The notes under the pieces were generated by a model, which worked only from the letters and a program-made list of their open reading frames with translations, was not told the origin of the DNA and did not search any database. Shown here one piece after another: positions 1-6,886 of a stretch of DNA of 64,000 nt (position 1 is the first letter of the stretch; each line of letters begins with the position of its first letter). The translations under genes were made by a program, and so were the position numbers. This DNA comes from Thermoactinospora rubra (lineage in GTDB: Bacteria > Actinomycetota > Actinomycetes > Streptosporangiales > Streptosporangiaceae). The stretch lies in NCBI RefSeq assembly GCF_002093975.1, contig NZ_MSZZ01000022.1, positions 124,001 to 188,000 on the forward strand, in the 5' to 3' direction.

Positions 1-510
1 GCCGCGCAGGCGGTCGACCAGCCGCGCCAGCTGGCGCTGGCCGAGCTCGGACAGGGCGCCCGACAACGAGGGCGAGCGGTCGAGCACCCGCTTGGCCGCC
101 GCGTCCACCAGCTCCTGCTGGTTGCGCAGCGGTTCCAGGTCCTGCTCGCGACGGCCGGCCGCCACGTAGCGGGCCGCGAGGTCGCGTTCGGCCGCCAGCT
201 CGTGCCCGAGCGCGCCGAGGTCGGTGACGAGCGAGGCCACGTCGCTGGCCCGCTGGTACTCCAGGGCGCTTCCGACGGAGGTGGCCACGCGCAGGCCGCC
301 GAGCACGACGCCGACCAGAGTGGGGATGAGGATCAGGGCCAGGAGCTTGCTGCGCACCCGCCAGTTGCGGATTCGCCACTTGCCGCCGCGGGAGCCGACG
401 GGCTGGTGCGACGCGACCTTGGGAGGAAGGGGAGCATCCGGCTGCTGGGGCGTCTGTTGGGGCGATTCGCCGCGACCGCTCTCAGTCGATGATGTCCTCA
501 CTGGTCGCAT
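1..510 (-). CDS. cvnA: CvnA-type sensor kinase, N-terminal part (truncated by window edge)
   Basis: These are the first 170 codons of a conservon sensor-kinase-like protein, read leftward off the window from an ATG at 510. After a Pro/Gln-rich leader of about 48 residues comes NWRVRSKLLALILIPT, the same membrane anchor that opens the three complete CvnA proteins in this window. Behind it is the start of the helical extracytoplasmic region of the nitrate/nitrite-sensing (NIT) type. The HAMP and ATPase domains, and presumably cvnB, cvnC and cvnD, lie beyond the left edge. Identity as CvnA rests on this family resemblance; nothing is visible about its partners. Confidence 0.85.
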   Translation of the reverse strand, partial: MRPVRTSSTESGRGESPQQTPQQPDAPLPPKVASHQPVGSRGGKWRIRNWRVRSKLLALILIPTLVGVVLGGLRVATSVGSALEYQRASDVASLVTDLGALGHELAAERDLAARYVAAGRREQDLEPLRNQQELVDAAAKRVLDRSPSLSGALSELGQRQLARLVDRLRG

Positions 511-974
511 ACCTCTCGGGGGGATGCCTGGTCGAGCAACAAGAGACTCGCCTCGACCAGTGGGTGAGCCTTGAGGCGAGTACCGGGACAATTGGAGCAT
601 AAAGCTTCTCGCGTGAATGCCAGGACTAGCAAGTCGTAGAGCGTTCCACGGGAACGGGAATCTCCCCGTCCGGTGCGGTAGGCCCCGTCATAGGCTGTTT
701 CAACAGGCGCCATCACGCACTGATCATCGCCTGCTACTCAACAGCTGCTTGACACCCCATGACTCCTCGGCGCTCCATGGCTCCTGACGCTCCGTTACAT
801 CCCTCGGGAATTACCCACAAATCCCTCAATCGGGACATATTGGACTATTTCACGATATAGGGCGCAATAATTCAGACCCGGTGATCGGCTTCCGGTACCA
901 TTCACGTCCGTCGCCTCCGGCCATCAGCCGCCGACGCTCCCAAATGCCGCTTTCTCTTCCCCCAGGGAGATCAC
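511..974. other. Non-coding divergent intergenic region
   Basis: About 460 bases separate the truncated cvnA (leftward) from the importer operon (rightward). No convincing gene was seen; the short open frames here have no recognisable family. One perfect inverted repeat, CGTTCC-ACG-GGAACG at 642-656, could be an operator or a small hairpin. The AT-richer stretch around 820-880 is the likely promoter area of the importer. No riboswitch architecture was recognised ahead of the binding-protein gene. Confidence 0.5.
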
Positions 975-1961
975 ATGACCCCCAGATCCCGCGGTCTCGC
1001 CATCGCGACCGCATTACTGTCCTCGCTCCTGCTGGCCGCCTGCGGCGGCGGGGACGACACCGGCACGAGCGCCACGAGCGGGAGCGGCAAGCTCGAGAAG
1101 ACCACCATCAAGGTCGGCGCACTCCCCATCCCGGACCCCGCGGCCCTCTACGTGGCCAACAAGAAGGGCTTCTTCAAGGAGGAGGGCCTCACGGTCGAGC
1201 CGGTGACCATCCAGGGCGGCGCCGCCGCGCTGCCCCAGATCAAGAGCGGCGCCCTCGACATCTCCCACACCAACTACGTCTCGACGTTCCTCGCCGCCAG
1301 CAAGGGCGAGAAGATCAAGATCGTCGGCGACGTCTACCAGGCGGCCCCGAACACCTTCAACCTGATGGTGCCCAAGGACTCGCCCCTGCAGTCGGTGGCC
1401 GACCTGAAGGGCAAGACCATCCTGGTCAACACGCTGAAGAACATCGGCACGCTCAGCGTGGAGGCCACGCTCAAGGTCGCCGGCCTCACCGCGGCCGACG
1501 TGAAGTTCGTCGAGAAGCCCTTCCCCGAGATGGGCAACGCCCTGCTGGCCGGCCAGGGTGACGCCGCCTGGATGACCGAGCCGGGCATCACCGCCGCGCA
1601 GAGCAAGCTGGGCTTCCGCAAGCTGGCCGACACCATGTCCGGCGAGACCGAGAACATGCCCATCGCCGCGTGGATGGCCACCGAGGAGTGGGTGAAGAAC
1701 AACCCCAACACGCTGGCCGCCTTCCAGCGCGCCATCGCCAAGGCCCAGGCCATCGTGGCCAAGGACCGCAAGGAGGTCGAGGCCGTCCTGCCGACCTACA
1801 CGCAGATCGACGCCAAGACCGCCTCGGTGATCACGCTCGGCTCGTTCCCGACCAGCCTCAACGAGAGCCGGCTGCAGCGCGTGGCCGACCTGATGCTGGC
1901 CTACAAGTACATCGACAAGCCGCTGGACGTGAAGAGCATGCTGGCGGGCCCGACCGGATGA
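975..1961 (+). CDS. NMT1/SsuA-type ABC transporter substrate-binding lipoprotein
   Basis: This 328-residue secreted lipoprotein captures substrate for the permeases encoded next. It has a lipoprotein signal peptide ending in LLAACGGG (Cys near residue 23). The mature part follows the aliphatic sulfonate/nitrate/pyrimidine-precursor binding fold: KVGALPIPDPAALYVANKKG near the start, then GALDISHTNY and later WMTEPGITAAQ. The start is supported by AGGGAG about 6 bases upstream. Its TGA overlaps the ATG of the first permease (ATGA). Family members bind sulfonates, nitrate or thiamine-pyrimidine precursors, and the substrate here cannot be told from the sequence. Confidence 0.85.
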   Translation: MTPRSRGLAIATALLSSLLLAACGGGDDTGTSATSGSGKLEKTTIKVGALPIPDPAALYVANKKGFFKEEGLTVEPVTIQGGAAALPQIKSGALDISHTNYVSTFLAASKGEKIKIVGDVYQAAPNTFNLMVPKDSPLQSVADLKGKTILVNTLKNIGTLSVEATLKVAGLTAADVKFVEKPFPEMGNALLAGQGDAAWMTEPGITAAQSKLGFRKLADTMSGETENMPIAAWMATEEWVKNNPNTLAAFQRAIAKAQAIVAKDRKEVEAVLPTYTQIDAKTASVITLGSFPTSLNESRLQRVADLMLAYKYIDKPLDVKSMLAGPTG

Positions 1962-2731
1962 TCAGTGCGCGACTGCTCCGCGGCGCCGCGGGCGTCGCGG
2001 GGTTTCTCGTCGCGGGGGAACTCCTCATCCGCTTCGCCCTCCCCGAGGGCGTGGAGTTCCCCCCGCCGTCCACCGTGCTGCCCGAGGCCGGCAGGCTCCT
2101 GGTCAACGGGGAGTTCCTGCAGGGCGTCGTGACCACGATGGCGAACTGGGCGGCCGGGCTGCTGCTGGCGATCGCCGTCGGCGTCCCGGCCGGCGTCCTG
2201 CTCGGCGCCGTGCCGCCCGTGGAGCGGGCCCTGCGCCCGATCCTGGAGTTCCTGCGGCCCATCCCCTCGGTGGCCATCATCCCGCTGGCGATCCTGCTCA
2301 TCGCGTCCGACTCGCTGATGAAGATCACCGTCACCGCCTATGCGTGCCTGTGGCCGGTGCTGATCAACACCTTGTACGGCATGCGCGACGTCGACCCGAT
2401 CGCCAAGGACTCCCTGCGCAGCTTCGGCTTCGGCCCGCTCGCGGTGCTGTGGCGGGTCAGCGTCCCCGCCTCCGCGCCGTTCATGGCCGCGGGGATCCGG
2501 ATCGCCTCGGGCGTGGCGCTCATCCTCGCGGTCAGCGCCGAGCTGTTTGCCGGGGGCACGGCGGGCATCGGCGTGTTCGTCATCAAGGCGGGCAGCGTCC
2601 TCCGCCTGGACCTCATCGTCGCGGCCACCCTGTGGGCGGGCGTGCTCGGCCTGCTGGTCAACCTCGCGCTGGTCGCCGTGGAGCGGCGTGTGTTCCACTG
2701 GCACCGCGCCAGGACGGGAGAGGCCGTATGA
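1958..2731 (+). CDS. ABC transporter permease (SsuC/TauC type), first copy
   Basis: This is a 257-residue inner-membrane permease of the BPD_transp_1 fold. The family EAA loop that contacts the ATPase is visible as DSLRSFGFGPLAVLWRVSVPASAPF around two thirds of the way along. About six hydrophobic segments are present. The ATG overlaps the TGA of the binding protein, and its own TGA overlaps the ATG of a second permease, so the three are probably translationally coupled. Longer upstream reading in this frame runs through the binding-protein gene and was not used. Two different permeases indicate a heterodimeric channel. Confidence 0.85.
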   Translation: MISARLLRGAAGVAGFLVAGELLIRFALPEGVEFPPPSTVLPEAGRLLVNGEFLQGVVTTMANWAAGLLLAIAVGVPAGVLLGAVPPVERALRPILEFLRPIPSVAIIPLAILLIASDSLMKITVTAYACLWPVLINTLYGMRDVDPIAKDSLRSFGFGPLAVLWRVSVPASAPFMAAGIRIASGVALILAVSAELFAGGTAGIGVFVIKAGSVLRLDLIVAATLWAGVLGLLVNLALVAVERRVFHWHRARTGEAV

Positions 2732-3531
2732 GAGGCAGGCTGGCAGGCGGCGCGCGGCGGCTCGCCGGGCTGTGGCTCGTCCCCGTGGTGATCGCGGTGT
2801 GGGAGGTGACGACGCGCCTGCTGGAGGACACCGACTTCCCCCCGCCGTCGACGATCGTCACGAGCATGTACGAGCTGTGGTTCTCGGGCCCGCCGAGCCG
2901 GCTGTTCTTCACCGACGAGGCGATCGGCAACATCCTGCCCAGCCTGGGCCGCATGTTCGCCGGGTGGATCCTGGCCGCGGTCATCGGCGTCCTGCTGGGC
3001 GTGGCGCTGGGCCGGGCCCCCGTGGCCACGCAGTACGTCGACCCGCTGATCCAGCTCGGCCGGGCCATCCCGCCGCCGCTGCTGGTGTCGCTGTTCGCGC
3101 TGCTGTTCAGGGAGGAGCTGCGCACGCAGCTGGCCACCATCGTCTTCGGCGTCATCTGGCCGGTGCTGCTCAACTCCATCGAGGGCGCCCGCTCCGTGGA
3201 CCCGGTCCAGGTGGAGACCGCGACCGTGTTCGGGCTGTCCAGGCGGCAGCAGCTGTGGCGGATCGTCATCCCGGCCGCGGCGCCCAAGATCTTCGCCGGG
3301 CTGCGCCTGTCGCTGTCGCTCGCGCTGATCCTCATGGTCATCGCCGAGGTGTTCGCCGGCAGCGACGGCATCGGCTACCAGCTGCGGGAGGCGCAGCGGG
3401 AGTTCGAGACCCCCATCGTGTGGGGCGCCATCGTGCTGCTCGGCGTCCTCGGCTACCTGGTGAACTCGCTGTTCGTGCTGGCCGAGAGCAGACTGCTGGT
3501 GTGGCACCGGCAGGCGACCCGAGCCACGTGA
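2728..3531 (+). CDS. ABC transporter permease (SsuC/TauC type), second copy
   Basis: This 267-residue membrane permease is homologous in architecture to the preceding one, with ETATVFGLSRRQQLWRIVIP as its EAA-type coupling loop. It likely forms a heterodimer with the 1958-2731 product. It starts on an ATG overlapping the upstream stop. A 27-base gap follows before the O-methyltransferase gene, which is unusual because the ATPase would be expected directly after the permeases. Most close relatives use two copies of one permease, so the two-gene arrangement suggests a less common substrate class. Confidence 0.85.
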   Translation: MRGRLAGGARRLAGLWLVPVVIAVWEVTTRLLEDTDFPPPSTIVTSMYELWFSGPPSRLFFTDEAIGNILPSLGRMFAGWILAAVIGVLLGVALGRAPVATQYVDPLIQLGRAIPPPLLVSLFALLFREELRTQLATIVFGVIWPVLLNSIEGARSVDPVQVETATVFGLSRRQQLWRIVIPAAAPKIFAGLRLSLSLALILMVIAEVFAGSDGIGYQLREAQREFETPIVWGAIVLLGVLGYLVNSLFVLAESRLLVWHRQATRAT

Positions 3532-3558
3532 CCGTCAACCCTCATCCGTGGAGAGCCC

Positions 3559-4563
3559 ATGTCCCACCCCACCGGTCCGATCTGGGATGCCATCGGCGGC
3601 ATCTCCCGCTTCGCGGCCCTGGCGACCATGGCCGAGTTGCGCTGCGCCGACGAGCTCGCGGCCGGGCCGCTCAGCACCGAGGAGCTCGCGGCCCGGTGCG
3701 GCGCCCACGCCCCCTCGCTGCGGCGCGTCCTGCGGGAGCTCGCGAGCATGGGCGTCGTGCGGCCGGTCGGCGAGGACCGCTTCGAGCTGACCGAGCACGG
3801 CCACACGATGCGCTCCGACGTGCCGGACTCGGTCCGCTCCGCCGTCCGCATGATCGCCGAGAAGGGCTTCTGGTACGCCATGGGCAACCTGCCCACGACC
3901 GTGCGCCAGGGCCGGTCGGCCTTCGCGGAGAAGTTCGGCCCGCTGTACCGCTACCTGGCCGACAACCCCGACTCCAGCCGCATCTTCGACGACTACATGA
4001 CCGCCAGGGCCACGCCGTTCGCCCGCGCGGTGGCCGAGCGGTACGACTTCTCCGCCGCGCGGACCATGGTGGACGTCGCCGGAGGGAAGGGGCACATCCT
4101 GGCGGAGGTGCTGCGCGCCAACCCCCGCCTGCGCGGCATCCTGTTCGACCTGGAGCACGTGGTGCCGGCCGCGGCCGAGTTCATGCGCTCGCAGGGGCTG
4201 GAGGACAGGTGCGAGGTCGTCTCGGGGGACTTCTTCCGTGAGGTCCCCCAGGACGGCGACGTCTATCTGCTGGCGAGCATCCTGCACAACTGGGACGACG
4301 CCGACGGGATCCGGATCCTCCGCAACGTCCGCTCCGCCATGGCCCGCGACGGCCGCCTGCTCGTCCTGGAGATGGTCCTGCCCGACGAGGACGTCCCGCA
4401 CGTCGGCAAGGACATGGACATGCGGATGCTCGCCATCTTCGACGGGGGCACCGAGCGCACCCGCGCCGAGTACTCCGTGCTGCTGGAGAAGTCCGGCTTC
4501 ACGCTGGCGCAGGTCATCCCCCTCACGGCCGGGGCCGGCCTCATCGAGGCCCTGCCCCACTGA
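3559..4563 (+). CDS. SAM-dependent O-methyltransferase (COMT/acetylserotonin type)
   Basis: This 334-residue protein is a small-molecule O-methyltransferase. An N-terminal winged-helix dimerisation domain (about residues 10-90, with LSTEELAARCGAHAPSLRRV) precedes the Rossmann SAM-binding domain, with motif I as VDVAGGKGH at about residue 173. The catalytic-base region appears as SILHNWDD, whose His is the base in COMT-like enzymes. GGAGAG lies upstream of the ATG. It sits between the permeases and the ATPase of an import operon, so methylation of the imported compound or of a related metabolite is a reasonable inference. The acceptor is unknown. Confidence 0.85.
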   Translation: MSHPTGPIWDAIGGISRFAALATMAELRCADELAAGPLSTEELAARCGAHAPSLRRVLRELASMGVVRPVGEDRFELTEHGHTMRSDVPDSVRSAVRMIAEKGFWYAMGNLPTTVRQGRSAFAEKFGPLYRYLADNPDSSRIFDDYMTARATPFARAVAERYDFSAARTMVDVAGGKGHILAEVLRANPRLRGILFDLEHVVPAAAEFMRSQGLEDRCEVVSGDFFREVPQDGDVYLLASILHNWDDADGIRILRNVRSAMARDGRLLVLEMVLPDEDVPHVGKDMDMRMLAIFDGGTERTRAEYSVLLEKSGFTLAQVIPLTAGAGLIEALPH

Positions 4564-4580
4564 TCCCTAGGAAGTCGGCC

Positions 4581-5354
4581 TTGCTCGAGATCTCCAACCT
4601 CACCCACGTCTACGGCAGCGGCCCCACCGCCCACCGGGCCATCGACGGGCTCGACCTCAGCGTCGCCGAGGGCGAGCTGCTGTCCGTCGTCGGGCCCTCC
4701 GGCTGCGGCAAGTCCACGCTCATCCGCTGCATCGCCGGGCTCATCCGCCCCACCGGCGGCGAGATCCGCATCGCCGGCACGCCCGTCCGCGACACCCCCG
4801 ACAACCTCGCCGTCGTCTTCCAGGACTACAGCCGGTCGCTGTTCCCGTGGATGTCGGTCGCCGACAACGTCGCCCTCCCCCTGCGCCGCAGGAACATGGA
4901 CAAGGCCCGGCGCAGGGCGGCCGCCCAGGAGGCCCTGGAGTCGGTCGGGCTGGCCGCGGCGGGCAAGAAGTACCCCTTCCAGCTGTCCGGCGGCATGCAG
5001 CAGCGGGTGGCCATCGCCCGCGCCCTGGCCTACCGGCCCAGCCTCATGCTGATGGACGAGCCCTTCGGCTCGGTCGACGCCCAGACCCGCGAAGACCTCG
5101 AGGACCTCGTGCTCCAGGTGCGGGGCCACCACAGGATGACGATCGTGCTCATCACGCACGACATCGACGAGAGCGTCTACGTCGGCGACCGCGTCGTGGT
5201 GCTGTCCAAGGCCCCCGCCCACGTCGTCGGCGACCTGAAGGTCGACCTGCCCGCGCCCCGCGACCAGATCACCACGCGGGAGCACCCCGACTTCGTCCAC
5301 CTGCGCGCCGAGGTCGGCCGCCTGGTGCGCGGGGTCGAGGCCGCGGCCTCCTGA
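4581..5354 (+). CDS. ABC transporter ATP-binding protein (SsuB/TauB type)
   Basis: This 257-residue ATPase powers the importer encoded upstream. Walker A is GPSGCGKST at about residue 39, the signature is LSGGMQQRVAIARAL, Walker B is LMLMDEPFG, and the H-loop is ITHDIDE. It opens with TTG, chosen because AGGAAG sits 7 bases upstream and the family N-terminus (LEISNLTHVYG) begins right there. It closes the operon; the next gene reads in the opposite direction and a terminator-like hairpin separates them. Its separation from the permeases by the methyltransferase gene is the odd point. Confidence 0.87.
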   Translation: MLEISNLTHVYGSGPTAHRAIDGLDLSVAEGELLSVVGPSGCGKSTLIRCIAGLIRPTGGEIRIAGTPVRDTPDNLAVVFQDYSRSLFPWMSVADNVALPLRRRNMDKARRRAAAQEALESVGLAAAGKKYPFQLSGGMQQRVAIARALAYRPSLMLMDEPFGSVDAQTREDLEDLVLQVRGHHRMTIVLITHDIDESVYVGDRVVVLSKAPAHVVGDLKVDLPAPRDQITTREHPDFVHLRAEVGRLVRGVEAAAS

Positions 5355-5436
5355 GCTCGTCCTGACCGGCTCCGCCGGGGTTCCGGCCCCGCCGTACCGC
5401 GGGGCCCACTGCTCCACGGCCTCGCGCCGAGCCGGA

Positions 5437-5467
5437 CCGGGCCACCCCGCGGGGTGACTCGGCCCGG
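5437..5467. terminator. Nested palindrome between convergent genes
   Basis: An outer stem CCGGGCC/GGCCCGG encloses the palindrome CACCCCGCGGGGTG (5443-5456). It lies between the importer ATPase gene and the convergent cvnD stop, where a bidirectional terminator is expected. No U-tract is evident on either strand. Confidence 0.5.
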
Positions 5468-5468
5468 C

Positions 5469-6044
5469 CTACGCGCGGGCGGTCATGTGCTGGGCGAGCG
5501 CGTGCTCGACCAGCGTGATCAGCGTGTTCTTCACCGCTTCGCGGGAGCGCGCGTCCAGCCGCACGATCGGCACGTGGGCCGGCAGCGTCAGCGCCTCCCG
5601 CACTTCCTCGTTGTCGTGCTGGAACTGCCCGTCCCAGCCGTTGACGCCGATGACGAACGGCAGCCCCGCCTCCTCGAAGTAGTCGATGGCGGGGAAGCTG
5701 TCGGCCAGACGCCGGGTGTCGACCAGCACCACCGCGCCGATCGCGCCGCGCACCAGGTCGTCCCACATGAACCAGAACCTGTGCTGGCCGGGCGTGCCGA
5801 ACAGGTACAGGATCAGGTCCTCATCCAGCGTGACCCGGCCGAAGTCCATGGCCACGGTGGTGGTCGTCTTGGTGGGCGTGAGCGACAGGTCGTCCACGCC
5901 CGCCGAGGCGTCGGTCATGATCGCCTCGGTCGTCAGCGGGAGGATCTCCGACACCGCGCCCACGAAGGTCGTCTTGCCGACGCCGAAGCCGCCCGCGACG
6001 ACGATCTTCGTCGAGGACAGCCCCCTAGAGCCTGCGAAGTCCAC
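5469..6044 (-). CDS. cvnD: Conservon A: CvnD Ras-like GTPase
   Basis: This 191-residue GTPase is of the conservon/MglA-like class, the presumed switch of the complex. G1 is GGFGVGKTT at about residue 18, the G3 region is FGTPGQHRFWF, and the G4 position is NGWDGQ instead of the usual NKxD. The GTG start lies inside the 3' end of cvnC (20-base overlap), and in all three complete conservons here the protein opens VDFAGS. It is the last gene of its operon and converges on the importer operon. In Streptomyces coelicolor such proteins bind GTP and associate with CvnA-B-C at the membrane. Confidence 0.92.
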   Translation of the reverse strand: MDFAGSRGLSSTKIVVAGGFGVGKTTFVGAVSEILPLTTEAIMTDASAGVDDLSLTPTKTTTTVAMDFGRVTLDEDLILYLFGTPGQHRFWFMWDDLVRGAIGAVVLVDTRRLADSFPAIDYFEEAGLPFVIGVNGWDGQFQHDNEEVREALTLPAHVPIVRLDARSREAVKNTLITLVEHALAQHMTARA

Positions 6045-6423
6045 TGAGCACCCTTTCGAGCAGGTTGAGGTCTGGCGATCCGGATTCCAGCGCGGGCTGG
6101 TGGACGCGGATCAAGCCCTCCGCCGCCATGTCGGCGATCAGCACGCGGACCACGCCGAGCGGCTGCCGTAAGAGGGCGGAGATCTCCGCGATCGACCGGA
6201 CCTGGCGCGCCAGCTGCATGATCGCCTGGAACTCCGGACTGAGGAGTGAAAGGTCTTGCTGAGGAGAGGCCGTCTCCGCCGGCACGGAGACCAGCGCCTC
6301 CATCGCGAACTTGATGCGCGGCGCGGTGCGCCCTCCGGTCACCGCGTACGGCCGGACCAGCTTGCTCGCCTTGCGTGAGCGGTCCGGCCGCGTGCTATCA
6401 CCCGTCCAACCCTGATCTGTCAC
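6025..6423 (-). CDS. cvnC: Conservon A: CvnC (DUF742)
   Basis: This is a DUF742 protein of about 132 residues. The family marks are RPYAVTGGRT in the first third, the helix-turn-helix-like LLRQPLGVVRVLIADMAAEG in the second half, and the C-terminal ERVLSGLRRL. The GTG at 6423 is preferred to the TTG just before it because AGGAG then lies 6 bases upstream. The last 20 bases overlap cvnD, so translation is probably coupled. DUF742 proteins are structural partners in conservon complexes; their DNA-binding capacity is unproven. Confidence 0.9.
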   Translation of the reverse strand: MTDQGWTGDSTRPDRSRKASKLVRPYAVTGGRTAPRIKFAMEALVSVPAETASPQQDLSLLSPEFQAIMQLARQVRSIAEISALLRQPLGVVRVLIADMAAEGLIRVHQPALESGSPDLNLLERVLSGLRRL

Positions 6424-6463
6424 CAACGTCTCCTGTCTAGGCGCCTGCCGAGGTCAGCCGCCC

Positions 6464-6886
6464 TCACCGGGGGCGAGCCGCCTGCAGCTCGGCCCGTACG
6501 GCAGGCGTCAGCACCTGCCCGGCGCGCTCCACGAGCAGCGTCATCTGGTAGGCCACCAGACCCAGATCGCAGTCCGGCGCGGCCAGCACCGCCAGACACG
6601 AGCCGTCGCTGATGGACATGATCATCAGCAGGCCCCGCTGCATCTCGATCACGGTCTGCGTCACCAGACCGCCCTCGAAGACGCGCGCGGCGCCCTGGGT
6701 CAGGCTGACCACCCCGGAGGCCACGGCGGCCAGCTGGTCGGCGCGGTCCTTCGGGAAGCCCTCGGAGAAGGCCAGCGGCAGGCCGTCGGACGAGACGACC
6801 ACCGCGTGCGCGACTCCCGGCACGTTGGCGACGAAATCGGTGATCAACCAGTTGATCCCGCGTGCGCCCTGGCTCAGTTCCCTCAC
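6464..6886 (-). CDS. cvnB: Conservon A: CvnB roadblock/LC7 protein
   Basis: This is a 140-residue single-domain roadblock/LC7 (MglB-like) protein. The conserved stretch runs NWLITDFVANVPGVAHAVVV, then SDGLPLAFSEGFP and a C-terminal VAYQMTLLVERAG helix. Roadblock proteins dimerise and regulate small GTPases, so the natural partner is the CvnD encoded two genes on. The GTG start overlaps the TAG of cvnA by one base (TAGTG), implying coupled translation. A 40-base gap separates it from cvnC. Confidence 0.9.
   Translation of the reverse strand: MRELSQGARGINWLITDFVANVPGVAHAVVVSSDGLPLAFSEGFPKDRADQLAAVASGVVSLTQGAARVFEGGLVTQTVIEMQRGLLMIMSISDGSCLAVLAAPDCDLGLVAYQMTLLVERAGQVLTPAVRAELQAARPR

Noticed and set aside
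498..716. Possible 72-codon gene in the left intergenic region
   Set aside because: It has no ribosome site, no recognisable domain, and overlaps the start of the truncated cvnA.
781..974. Riboswitch before the NMT1/SsuA-type binding-protein gene
   Set aside because: I looked for the conserved cores and paired elements of thiamine, purine and cobalamin riboswitches and saw none; only a promoter-like AT-rich stretch and an ordinary ribosome site.
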